Translations under genes and position numbers: made by a program
Notes under the pieces: generated by a model
The model's input: only the letters and a program-made list of their open reading frames with translations
What the model was told of the DNA's origin: nothing
Databases searched by the model: none
NCBI GenBank assembly: GCA_003576535.1
Contig: QXCQ01000206.1
Location: 75,326 to 139,325, forward strand
Direction: 5' to 3'
Length of the DNA stretch: 64,000 bases
Source of the DNA: Nakamurella silvestris
GTDB lineage: Bacteria > Actinomycetota > Actinomycetes > Mycobacteriales > Nakamurellaceae
In this document: one piece after another, positions 6,376 to 14,506 of the stretch
Layout: every line of letters starts with the position of its first letter
How positions within the stretch are numbered: position 1 is the first letter of the stretch

Positions 6376-8877
6376 GTGGCAGTCAACTTCGGTGCACTGA
6401 GTAGGTCGCGCGAGGCCGACAACTTAGTCGACCCACGCGACATCTTCAATGCTCTCCCAACGAAGCCGGTTGGCATGAACTTCCTCCGTGGCCCTCAGGA
6501 CCAGGTCTTGGAGAAGTGGTTCACCCGGCGGCATCAGCGCGACATCGTTGTGAAGCTCAACACCGGTGGTGGCAAGACCGTCGTCGGCCTACTCATGGCA
6601 AAGAGCTCTCTTGCGGAGGGCAAGGGACCTGTCGCCTACCTCGTGCCCGACAGATACCTCGTCGACCAGGTAATCGCAGAGGCGAGCCGCCTCGGCATCC
6701 CAACAGTCGCTGATCCGAAGGTGTTCGCCTACTCGCAGGGCAAGGCGGTCCTGGTAGACACTTTTCAGAAACTCTTCAACGGAAAGTCGGTCTTCGGCGT
6801 CACCGGCAGCGCAGGACGATCTGCCTCAGCGTCCCGACCGCACACCGTGATCATTGACGACGCCCATGCCTGCCTGAACAAGGCTGAACAGGCTTTCCGC
6901 CTGTCGATTCCGAGCAGTCACATGGTGTACGAGAAGCTGTTGGAACTCTTCACACCAGTGCTCGAGGACCAGTCACCCGCCGGTTACATGGCCCTACTCG
7001 CAAAGACCAGCACCGGAGTGCAGCAGGTGCCCTACTGGGCCTGGGTTGACAAGCAGCGCGAAGCTCTTGCCATTCTCCACAGCATCGCCGGCGAGGAAGA
7101 CTACCAATTCGCCTGGCCCCTCATCGCGGATGCGCTCCCCGTCTGCCGCGCCGTCTTCACCTCAGACGCACTTGAGATTGAGGCGCCCTGTCTTCCGGCC
7201 TCGGTGATCATAGGATTCAATGAGGCGGAGCGCCGCATCTACCTCACCGCCACCCTCGCGGACGATGGAATACTGGTAAGCGACCTTGGCGCGGACCCCG
7301 CCGCTGTTGCCGATCCGATCACACCGGCAAGCGCTGGTGATATTGGGGATCGGCTCATCCTCGTGCCGCAGCAGACCCACCCCACTGCGTCTGAAGACGA
7401 GATCCGCGACCTGATCGTCGATCTCGCGGCCGACCGTAACGTCGTAATTATCGTGCCCAGCCAGCGGCGCGCCGCCTATTGGACGCCGTACGCAAAGTTG
7501 GTTCTCGACAAAGACAGCCTGACCTGGGGTGTTGACCAGTTGCGCAGCGATCCATTACTCGGCTTGGTCGTTCTCATCAACCGTTACGACGGCGTTGACC
7601 TGCCTGGTGATGCCTGCCATGTCCTGGTCATCGACGGTCTTCCGGAGGCGATGTCGGGAACCGAACGGGTCGACCAAGCCCAACTCGCCGGATCGGAACT
7701 TCTGGTTGCACGACAGGTTCAGCGGCTCGAGCAGGGCATGGGCAGGGCCACACGATCGAACGACGATCACTGCGTCGTCTTCCTGTTGGGTAACCGCCTT
7801 GCCGAGCGCTTGTACGGCGCTAGGGCTCGTGCGTGCTTCTCGCCGGCCACCCGGGCCCAGATCGAGCTCTCGGAACAGGTCGCTGCCCAATTGGAGGGTA
7901 CCGGTCTGAGTTCGCTCCAACAGGCCGCCTTGCAGTGCCTAAAAAGAGACCCCGATTGGTTGGCCATCAGCCGCGCGACCCTGGCACCGCTGAGGTACGG
8001 GGCGGCCAATGTCAGCGAGATCTCGATTGCTACTCGGGAAGCGTTTGATCATGCCCTGGCAGGCGACTTCAACGATGCGCTGGGTGCCACCCAGCGAGCG
8101 ATCAACGCAGCCACCGGTCCGGCAGAGCGCGGATACCTACTGCAGCAGTTCGCGGCCTACCAGCATCATGTGAACCCGGCAAGCGCACAGCAGAGCCAGA
8201 AGTCAGCCAACCGCCAGAACCGGAACGTTCTACGTCCGATGGACGGCGTGGAGTACGAGAAGTTGTCTGCGCCGACGTTGGAGCAGGGCGCCGCTGCATC
8301 CAGCAACCTCCAAGGGCGCTACGCCTCTGGAAACGAACTGATCCTCGGCTTCAACGCGATGCTCGCTGACCTCACCTGGACGACGCGGGCCGATTCCTTC
8401 GAGCAGGCTTGGGAAGACCTCGCTGCTCACCTAGGCTTTGCCGGACAGCGCCCAGAGCGGGACACCGGACGTGGCCCCGACGACTTGTGGGCCCTCACCG
8501 ACGGCACGTTCCACGTAATCGAAGCTAAGAATGAGGTAAAGGAAACTCACCCCGTCTACAAGAAGCATGCCGAGCAGCTCTCCAATTCTATGGACTGGTT
8601 CCGACAGGCGTACGGCACCAAGATCGGTGCCACGCCAATACTGGTGCACGCCAGAGCAGTGTTCGACAAGAAGGCTGCTATACCGACGGGCTGCCGAGTG
8701 GTCACGAAGGACAAGCTCGCCGCTCTCCGGGATACGCTTCGTGCGCTCGCGGTCGCTCTTGCCGACAGTGACACCTTCCGTGATGGTGCAGGCGTTGGAC
8801 GGTTGCTCGCATCGTTCGGGCTAACCCCAGGCGAGTTCAAAACCCGATATACGTCTGCGGCGTTGCAGGAGTCGTAG
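6376..8877 (+). CDS. Superfamily 2-like helicase fused to a C-terminal PD-(D/E)XK nuclease
   Basis: An 833-residue protein started at GTG 6376, which has ggaagg about ten bases upstream. Residues 64-68 GGGKT form the Walker A motif, and residues 161-164 DDAH stand in the DEAD/DEAH position. A late segment RLEQGMGRATRS resembles helicase motif VI. The C-terminal 150 residues contain GPDDLW followed by FHVIEAKNE (about residues 700-718), matching the D...E-x-K core of PD-(D/E)XK nucleases. The architecture of ATP-driven DNA translocation coupled to cleavage is typical of anti-phage or restriction factors, but I do not recognise a named system. A small gene follows 49 bases downstream on the same strand. 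The gene faces the minus-strand defence operon, ending convergently with it. Confidence 0.75.
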   Translation: MAVNFGALSRSREADNLVDPRDIFNALPTKPVGMNFLRGPQDQVLEKWFTRRHQRDIVVKLNTGGGKTVVGLLMAKSSLAEGKGPVAYLVPDRYLVDQVIAEASRLGIPTVADPKVFAYSQGKAVLVDTFQKLFNGKSVFGVTGSAGRSASASRPHTVIIDDAHACLNKAEQAFRLSIPSSHMVYEKLLELFTPVLEDQSPAGYMALLAKTSTGVQQVPYWAWVDKQREALAILHSIAGEEDYQFAWPLIADALPVCRAVFTSDALEIEAPCLPASVIIGFNEAERRIYLTATLADDGILVSDLGADPAAVADPITPASAGDIGDRLILVPQQTHPTASEDEIRDLIVDLAADRNVVIIVPSQRRAAYWTPYAKLVLDKDSLTWGVDQLRSDPLLGLVVLINRYDGVDLPGDACHVLVIDGLPEAMSGTERVDQAQLAGSELLVARQVQRLEQGMGRATRSNDDHCVVFLLGNRLAERLYGARARACFSPATRAQIELSEQVAAQLEGTGLSSLQQAALQCLKRDPDWLAISRATLAPLRYGAANVSEISIATREAFDHALAGDFNDALGATQRAINAATGPAERGYLLQQFAAYQHHVNPASAQQSQKSANRQNRNVLRPMDGVEYEKLSAPTLEQGAAASSNLQGRYASGNELILGFNAMLADLTWTTRADSFEQAWEDLAAHLGFAGQRPERDTGRGPDDLWALTDGTFHVIEAKNEVKETHPVYKKHAEQLSNSMDWFRQAYGTKIGATPILVHARAVFDKKAAIPTGCRVVTKDKLAALRDTLRALAVALADSDTFRDGAGVGRLLASFGLTPGEFKTRYTSAALQES

Positions 8878-8913
8878 CGAGTTTCAACTCCCGATCGAGT
8901 CGGTGGGTGCAGT

Positions 8914-8926
8914 TAGTGTCACCTGC
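8914..8926 (+). promoter_or_regulatory. Candidate leaderless -10 element
   Basis: TAGTGT (8914-8919) lies exactly seven bases before the ATG at 8927, the TAnnnT-N7-start arrangement common to leaderless actinobacterial mRNAs. No good -35 is visible, so the small gene could also be read through from the helicase gene. Confidence 0.35.
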
Positions 8927-9331
8927 ATGGCTATCACTTCGTCACGACAGCGCAACGCGGTCTCTGAAGGCATGGCGCTGGGCCTGGTTATGTGTGGGCG
9001 CGACTCGCTTCCATTCGACAAGGTGGCAGTCGACCTGGCGTTTGTTGGCACTTGGCGGAGCTGGCCGTACAGCAGCCGCTTCCCGCAAGTCACTACTGAT
9101 GTGTCGAAGGGGCTCGATGGCACCAGGGCGATGACCCGTGCCGATGAGCGCAAGCACGTCTGGAATCTCTACTGGGACACATCTGGTGGCGAACTGGCGG
9201 TCTATCCACGGAATCAGTGGGCGGACGGTGAGATCGATGCCGATGTGGTGGCGGGGACTATCGACGGCGACGTGCCCGCCGACGGCTGGCGGCAGCTTGC
9301 CGAGGGGTTCCTGGAGCGCTTCAACCGCTGA
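8927..9331 (+). CDS. Small unknown protein downstream of the helicase-nuclease
   Basis: A 134-residue soluble protein with no domain that I recognise. The ATG at 8927 fits a leaderless start. Segments such as RNAVSEGMALGLVMCGRDS and HVWNLYWDTSGGELAVYPRN suggest a compact alpha/beta fold, with tryptophans and a C-terminal amphipathic helix (WRQLAEGFLERFNR). Its position 49 bases after a helicase-nuclease gene makes a functional partnership possible. Between its stop and the next gene at 9502 lies a short tRNA-like fragment. Confidence 0.55.
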   Translation: MAITSSRQRNAVSEGMALGLVMCGRDSLPFDKVAVDLAFVGTWRSWPYSSRFPQVTTDVSKGLDGTRAMTRADERKHVWNLYWDTSGGELAVYPRNQWADGEIDADVVAGTIDGDVPADGWRQLAEGFLERFNR

Positions 9332-9342
9332 AGCATTCGGCT

Positions 9343-9395
9343 ATCTGTTGCGCCACTCCTGCGCTGCCAACTGAGCTATGACGTCTTGGGGGCGT
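9343..9395 (-). other. tRNA D-arm-like fragment
   Basis: The minus strand contains tagctcagttggcagcgc, which matches the conserved D-arm/box A segment of bacterial tRNAs. The anticodon arm and T-arm cannot be folded from the flanking bases, so this is not a functional tRNA. It may be the relic of a tRNA carried or disrupted by an inserted element. Confidence 0.35.
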
Positions 9396-9501
9396 TCCAG
9401 CAGCGTCGCCATAAGGCGGAAGCGTGCGGCAAAGCGTCGGGGGTCTTCGTTCTTCGAGGCGCGCTGCCAGTTGCTCATGGCATCGAGGAGGTCGCGGACC
9501 A

Positions 9502-10446
9502 CTACGGGTGAGACGTTGGGGGGGGGTAGTACTGCGCCAGGATGTCCTCGAAGTCATGCCAGAGGGCGTAGCGACGAAGCTCCCGCTCTTCAGCACGCTG
9601 GATGAGGCCTTCCGGATCAGGCCGGAGACCGAGCCGCATTCGGCGGCGCTCTATCGGGTCGATCGTTGAGATCAGCTCTGCTGCGTCAGACCATTCCACG
9701 GCCTCAGCGTCAAGTGCTTCCTTCTGCTCCATAAATGGATCGGGAGGGAGCAAGGCGGCCAGGTCTTCGATGGGTATCGGGATGCATTGAATCCCAATGA
9801 TTACCTCTGGCGTGACGGCCAGGGAGAGTGAGCCCATTGACTCATAGACGTTCAAGTAGCGGACCGCGTCGAGACCAGCAGCCTGCAGGTCGCCCACCGT
9901 GAGGTCGGCGGCCTTCTCTGCGTTCTCGTCCCGGTAGCCCTCGTTGATGCGAGTCGGGTCGAGACTTAAAGCGACACGGTAGAGGTAGAACCGAGAGTCG
10001 CCATCGGCCTGGTCATGCATCCGGCGGAGCATGTTCTCGATAGCGGCCTCGTAGGTACCGAGATGCAGCGTCTTGGTGGTGTGCTGCGAGAGGTCGTGCG
10101 TCGACCCCAAGCCGAAGCGCTCAAGAGCCACGCGGAACTGGGGACCGGTGCGCGACACGTAGTCCGGCGACGGCCAATCCGACCAAGTGCTCGTGTGGTA
10201 CCAAGCCAACTGGCCAACGACGTTGTCGTCCAGAGCCGGATCCTGCTCATCGCGAAGTGCCGCGACCAGCGGCCCGAAATGAATGCTCCGTTCACAGTGC
10301 TCGCAGTCCATGTGGGCCTGGTTACCTTCGGCGAAATAGTCGGCTGCCGAAAGCGACGTTGCGCGACCGCACTCGCAATTCAAGCGGTAGCCATAACTGA
10401 AACCGTCGAAGCGTTCGACGAGTTGCGGCAGTCGGCTCTGCGTCAC
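9502..10446 (-). CDS. Zinc-ribbon protein with ADP-ribosyltransferase-like motifs
   Basis: A 314-residue protein, last gene of the minus-strand defence run, 82 bases after the AbiJ-NTD4 gene. The N-terminus carries a C-x-C and a C-x-x-C pair (NCECGRA, DCEHCER), which could bind zinc. The middle contains AWYHTSTWSDWP, then LHLGTYEAAIENML, a strand FYLYRVAL, and finally AVRYLNVYESMGSLSLAV. That succession (H-T/G-S, H-x-G-T-x-x-A-A, Y-x-N-x-x-E with a following S-x-x-V strand) resembles ADP-ribosyltransferase-like folds of phage and toxin proteins. The catalytic assignment is my inference. If right, the protein would be a modifying effector added to the defence operon; a helper or regulator is the alternative. 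Confidence 0.5.
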   Translation of the reverse strand: MTQSRLPQLVERFDGFSYGYRLNCECGRATSLSAADYFAEGNQAHMDCEHCERSIHFGPLVAALRDEQDPALDDNVVGQLAWYHTSTWSDWPSPDYVSRTGPQFRVALERFGLGSTHDLSQHTTKTLHLGTYEAAIENMLRRMHDQADGDSRFYLYRVALSLDPTRINEGYRDENAEKAADLTVGDLQAAGLDAVRYLNVYESMGSLSLAVTPEVIIGIQCIPIPIEDLAALLPPDPFMEQKEALDAEAVEWSDAAELISTIDPIERRRMRLGLRPDPEGLIQRAEERELRRYALWHDFEDILAQYYPPPTSHP

Positions 10447-10528
10447 GAGGACAGGTCAGCTTTTCGGAGAGATCGGTCTGATTGCCAACGAGCGTGTACG
10501 TCGGGACAGACCGAATGGCCATGACGAA

Positions 10529-11554
10529 TCAGAAGGGCGGCTCGCCCCTGGCGGTGGCCCACGGGTCGTCCACTGCCGGGAGTGCTCCATTAGGAAGCGG
10601 CAGGTTGGTCACGACATATAGGTTGAGGATGTCATCACGGTCGATGAACATGATCTGGCTTCGCTTGGCATCGTCGAGCGCGTTGCCGATCCAGTTTCGG
10701 GCGGCCTTGGTGATCTCGCCCCCGGCGACGATGAAGGCGTGATCCACCAGGACACGCTTGTTGGTCTCGGGGTCAAAGATCTCATGCGCCAACATCATCA
10801 GAGCCTGATTGTGGAGCTCTGCGACATTGGCGTTGCTTGCCTTGGTGACACCGGACGCGTCGATCTTGCCCTTCTTGGCTTGAATGCCGAAGTAGAGGAG
10901 GTGCTGAGTCGGCAGGGTGTAGCGCATCCAGATGTCCTTGCCGTACTCCAGCGACTTGTCCTTGTGCCCAGCCGCCGTAATGCGGTGGAACCCGAGCTGA
11001 CGGAAGAGCGGTAGCAGGACTTCCTCGATCAACTCATCTTCGCTGCACCGATCGAGGTACGCCGCGAGCTCGCTGCGGCGCTTGACCTCCGCCGCGGTCA
11101 GCGGGCGATGGGGGTTCGCCTGCAGCACAGTGACCGTGTTCGTCCCGACGTGTCGGATGTAGCAGTGTCGGTCGTCGCCGTAGAACGCTTCGAAGCCTTC
11201 CTTGGCCAGCACCTCGTTAAGTTGTCGCATTGCGTGCGGCCGGTCTGGGTCTTCGTTGGTCGCATCGCTAGGACTCATGAGGTGGTCGATGAGGCGGCAA
11301 AAGACTTCGGGCGGATGCGTCGGGCCGTCGTGAGGCTCGCCCAGCATGGAGTCAAGCACGTCAGCGACCCAGCGGTGCCGGGTGGATCCATCGTGCGTCC
11401 AGTCAGTATCGAGCTCTTGAAAGAACTCGGTGATGTAACTACTCGACCTGTACGGGAAGTAGTTCGGCTCGTCGCCAGGTGCTGGGTCGTACGAGCCGAG
11501 GTTTCCGCAGACCAAGTCGGCGAGCCCTTCGGAATTCCTACGCCTGAATTTCAT
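10529..11554 (-). CDS. AbiJ-NTD4 domain protein with restriction-endonuclease-like domain
   Basis: A 341-residue protein whose ATG overlaps the qatD stop by four bases (11551-11554), so translation should be coupled. The N-terminal 70 residues (MKFRRRNSEGLADLVCGN, then FPYRSSSYITEFFQELD and HDGSTRHRWV) match what I know of the AbiJ N-terminal domain 4, an accessory domain of abortive-infection proteins. The second half contains LLPLFRQLGFHRI, EYGKDIWMRYT and LLYFGIQAKKGKID, the G-x-D...Q-x-K pattern of Mrr-like and PD-(D/E)XK restriction nucleases. A likely role is nucleic-acid cleavage on infection. Coupling to a Qat operon is unusual as far as I know and makes it a candidate fifth component. 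Confidence 0.7.
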   Translation of the reverse strand: MKFRRRNSEGLADLVCGNLGSYDPAPGDEPNYFPYRSSSYITEFFQELDTDWTHDGSTRHRWVADVLDSMLGEPHDGPTHPPEVFCRLIDHLMSPSDATNEDPDRPHAMRQLNEVLAKEGFEAFYGDDRHCYIRHVGTNTVTVLQANPHRPLTAAEVKRRSELAAYLDRCSEDELIEEVLLPLFRQLGFHRITAAGHKDKSLEYGKDIWMRYTLPTQHLLYFGIQAKKGKIDASGVTKASNANVAELHNQALMMLAHEIFDPETNKRVLVDHAFIVAGGEITKAARNWIGNALDDAKRSQIMFIDRDDILNLYVVTNLPLPNGALPAVDDPWATARGEPPF

Positions 11555-12372
11555 GTCTGCCCCTCCTGACCGACGGCCGGAGAACCCGTATCGCCTGCCC
11601 GGGGCCTTGCAGCGTCCAGCATGGCCCTCACTGGTCGCGGGAACAGGCCATCAAGATTGAGGCCCAGGGCGAGACCAGCCAGGGTGCGCCAGAATTGTGT
11701 CCGGACTTCCGCTGGCGTGATGCCGAACTCCACAGCAACTGCCTGCTCGACGTCGAGCGTCCAGCCGGGCTGCTTAGGACCGTCTCCTCGGCCGTTGCCT
11801 GCGGGATGGTCAGTCTCGGGCAGGAGCCTGTCGAGCGGCACCCCCGCCCGGCGGAGTCGCCCGCAGTCCATGCTTTTGTTGACCGAGAACAGACAGCCAA
11901 GCCTGATGGCCCGTTCGGTCTCGGCCTGGGAGCCCATCCACCAATGCAGCACAATCCCGGGTGCGCCAGACTCCTCGATCAGATCGAGAACACGGGATGT
12001 TGCGCGCTTGCTGTGCACCGAAACTATCCTTGGCGTTTGGGTTGCGAGCGTGAGGATCGCCCGGAAGATCTCTGTCTGTGTCTCGATGTCGGTGCGCGCT
12101 CCCCCGTCGAGGCCGACCTCGCTGATGAACGGGGTCTTTTGCATCAGCTCTGCGAAGCGCTCAGCATCGAAATCGGCGTGGGCAGCGGCCACGCCGGGAT
12201 GGCAGCCGAGGCCCCAGATGGTCACCTGGTCAGTCCTGTGCGTCGTGCGTTCGAACTCGGTCGCTGATCGCGTTGCGGCGAACACGACGGCACCCAGCTG
12301 TTCGAGCTCTCGGGGCGCAACCCCGGGGTCGATATGCGCATGTAGGTCGAGGGGTGGGAGCTCCCGGCTCAT
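11551..12372 (-). CDS. qatD: QatD, TatD-family metal-dependent hydrolase
   Basis: A 273-residue protein from the ATG at 12372, which overlaps the qatC stop as ATGA. TatD-family metal ligands are all present: H-x-H in LDLHAHID near the N-terminus, E in ISEVGLDGG, H in SVHSKRA, H in IVLHWWMGS and D in LPETDHPAG. TatD enzymes are magnesium-dependent DNases; in Qat (QueC-associated TatD) defence systems the TatD-like protein is one of four needed components. Position as the fourth gene after KAP ATPase, QatB and QueC-like genes makes the QatD assignment firm. Confidence 0.88.
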   Translation of the reverse strand: MSRELPPLDLHAHIDPGVAPRELEQLGAVVFAATRSATEFERTTHRTDQVTIWGLGCHPGVAAAHADFDAERFAELMQKTPFISEVGLDGGARTDIETQTEIFRAILTLATQTPRIVSVHSKRATSRVLDLIEESGAPGIVLHWWMGSQAETERAIRLGCLFSVNKSMDCGRLRRAGVPLDRLLPETDHPAGNGRGDGPKQPGWTLDVEQAVAVEFGITPAEVRTQFWRTLAGLALGLNLDGLFPRPVRAMLDAARPRAGDTGSPAVGQEGQT

Positions 12373-13670
12373 GAGAGGAGGCCCCGCAGCTCGTCCGTTC
12401 CCCTCCAGCATAGGTCGAGCGCATCGGCCGCCGAGTAGCGGGTCGGGAGGGACATGGCCATGATGTCTCGTGCCCTGATGCCGCGCATGGCGAAGTCTCG
12501 CATCGGCTCGACGATCGACTTCTGCTGAACGAAGGACGTGAAACGGCCAGTGGTGTCATCGCAGAGGTAGTCGGTGCGATCGGGGATCCCGGCTGCAACG
12601 AATGCTGCGCGTCGCACGAGGCAGCCGAAGCAGACGCCACATGAACTGCCCGGCTGTGCGCCGCTGTAGCGGGCGTCGGTGTGTGAGCACGAGTTGGTGA
12701 AACTAAGGTACTCCGAGGCAGCGTCGGTGCCGATTTCCTTGGCAACCAGCGCAAACATCTCGCCTTTAGTTAGGGACTCGAAAGGATTCTGGATCTGTCC
12801 GTGTCCGCCGACCCGCTGGACAAGTGTCTGGAGGTCGTGCAGGAACCGGGGATGGGTTGTGTGGGTTGACAGTGCGCCGCGGCGGTCCGCGCCAAGTGGC
12901 GGATTGAGCGAGGCGAACCCATTCTCGGCAATCCATAACGGGGCGTTGGCGCGCTCGGCGACCGCGAGACCGAGGGCCAGAAAGAGCAAGGATCGGGAGC
13001 GCGTCGAGGGCTCATCGCGAAATGCCGTGCCGTCCAGACGACGCGAACCGCGGTTGAGATGGAACTGATGATGAACCTGGGTGACCCTGGGCGCGTGGCC
13101 ACCGATGGCTTTGACGAGATCCTGTTGGAGTGGGGAGAGCGCGGTCGAGCTGTACTGCGACGCGAGCGCCTGGGAGCCGCCGTCGCCCAACTGTCGAGCG
13201 GAGATGAGGGCACCGGCAGCAGAATCTGCGCCACCGCTCAGGAGCACAGCGCGCTGGTAGACAGCCTCCTCAAGAGGTAGGGCCTCAATGCTGTCGGTCG
13301 GCGCCTGGGTGAAGGTGAATGTCCAGCGGTCCCCCGAGAGGAAACCCACCAATGTGGCGAGCTCGCCAGCGACGCCTAACCATGCGGCAGGGTCATCCAC
13401 CTGGACCGTGAGGTCAAGGTCGCGGGTGTTCCAGCTCGCCCCTCCGCCTTCGCGTAGGACTGAGCGATCAGACGCCAACACCCCAAGAGCGATACGAACG
13501 AGATCGACGTTGCGTGGGTTGACCGGACCCAGGCTCTCCAGATAAGGACTCAGGCTGCCGGTGAAACTCGATTTCGCTGACCTAGACCAGAGGAATACCT
13601 CATCGAATGTGCCGCCGGTGATTGCGGCGTCGGCGTCCTGCTCGGAGATGGCCAAGAAGCACCGGGTCAT
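12369..13670 (-). CDS. qatC: QatC, QueC-like 7-cyano-7-deazaguanine synthase homologue
   Basis: A 433-residue protein. The PP-loop AVLLSGGADSAAGAL marks the ATP-pyrophosphatase (QueC-like) domain. The C-terminal segment has NSCSHTD followed by SSCGVCFGCLVRR, the four-cysteine zinc site of QueC. It is longer than queuosine-pathway QueC, with an N-terminal extension of about 170 residues, as in Qat defence proteins. Its ATG overlaps the qatB stop by four bases and its stop overlaps qatD. In Qat systems QatC is required for protection, and a nucleobase or protein modification is suspected. No other queuosine genes lie nearby, so a defence role is favoured. Confidence 0.88.
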   Translation of the reverse strand: MTRCFLAISEQDADAAITGGTFDEVFLWSRSAKSSFTGSLSPYLESLGPVNPRNVDLVRIALGVLASDRSVLREGGGASWNTRDLDLTVQVDDPAAWLGVAGELATLVGFLSGDRWTFTFTQAPTDSIEALPLEEAVYQRAVLLSGGADSAAGALISARQLGDGGSQALASQYSSTALSPLQQDLVKAIGGHAPRVTQVHHQFHLNRGSRRLDGTAFRDEPSTRSRSLLFLALGLAVAERANAPLWIAENGFASLNPPLGADRRGALSTHTTHPRFLHDLQTLVQRVGGHGQIQNPFESLTKGEMFALVAKEIGTDAASEYLSFTNSCSHTDARYSGAQPGSSCGVCFGCLVRRAAFVAAGIPDRTDYLCDDTTGRFTSFVQQKSIVEPMRDFAMRGIRARDIMAMSLPTRYSAADALDLCWRGTDELRGLLS

Positions 13671-14506
13671 GAGTCGACTCCAAAGATCTTGCCGAGGTCG
13701 CGGATACCGTTTTCGATCGCTGTCGCCATCTCTTGTTCGGTTGCCCCGGTCGGCGCGAGGGTGGCCTGGCCAGCCAATTCGGCAGCCAAGTCACGCACCA
13801 TCTGCTCGGCTGCGCGCCGCTGTTCGTAGGCGGCTCCTTCGGCCTGGATGCGCGCAGCTATCTCGGTGAGTGTCACCTCGGCAATGGTGATCTCGATCGA
13901 CTTGCGGACGATGCCCTCCGGGCTTGGTGCCTGCCCTTCCGGCTGTTCGAGGATCCACTCGACGACGCCTGCCACGATGTCGCGAGCTTCGGAGTCATCG
14001 ATAGTGCTGTCGGCCTGTGTTTCAAAGGCGGCCTCGACGATCTTGATTCCAATGGATACCGGGTTACCGAGGGCGCGAAGTTCGTCGTAGTTCAGGCCAG
14101 CGCGGCTAAGCGCATCCCGGTCACCACTCGAGTAGGCCAGCGCCAGTCGCCCAGCGCGGCCTGCAGCCCTGGAGACACGGCCGACCGAACGAGTTACACC
14201 GCCGTTCGAGCGACCTCCGCCGCCACCAGCGGCCCGATCGCCACCTCCGCCGCCACCAGGGCCGTCAGCGCCGCCTCCCCCGCCTCGCGGGCGTAGAAGC
14301 ACGCGCAAGGCAGGCGCGACGTCAATCGGGGGGCGCCCGTCGCTTTGGTCAGGCCGCTCAGGACCTGCGCCAGGCTCAACAGTGCCATCCTCTGCTGGTG
14401 CGAGGTCTCCAGCCGCAACTGGGCCGTCGAGCCAGTCAGCGATTGAGTCCCGTAGGTCAGCCGCGTCTCGACCGCCGCTGCCGCCGAAGGATCCGCTAGT
14501 TCCCAT
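13667..14506 (-). CDS. qatB: QatB, Qat defence system component
   Basis: A 279-residue protein from the ATG at 14506, giving the MGTSGSFGGSGG start typical of QatB-like proteins; the start lies 11 bases inside the end of qatA. A low-complexity glycine-rich stretch (about residues 70-110) separates the N-terminus from a helical C-terminal half with acidic, amphipathic segments. No enzyme motif is visible. In the Qat system QatB has no known activity but is needed for protection. The assignment rests on the start motif and on gene order between qatA and qatC. Confidence 0.8.
   Translation of the reverse strand: MGTSGSFGGSGGRDAADLRDSIADWLDGPVAAGDLAPAEDGTVEPGAGPERPDQSDGRPPIDVAPALRVLLRPRGGGGGADGPGGGGGGDRAAGGGGGRSNGGVTRSVGRVSRAAGRAGRLALAYSSGDRDALSRAGLNYDELRALGNPVSIGIKIVEAAFETQADSTIDDSEARDIVAGVVEWILEQPEGQAPSPEGIVRKSIEITIAEVTLTEIAARIQAEGAAYEQRRAAEQMVRDLAAELAGQATLAPTGATEQEMATAIENGIRDLGKIFGVDS

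Noticed and set aside
9343..9395. Candidate tRNA gene on the minus strand
   Set aside because: Only the D-arm matches; no anticodon stem-loop or T-arm can be formed. Kept only as a fragment.
12369..13670. Queuosine biosynthesis (QueC) role for the PP-loop gene
   Set aside because: The protein is longer than QueC, no other queuosine genes are adjacent, and the KAP/QatB/TatD neighbours define a Qat system.
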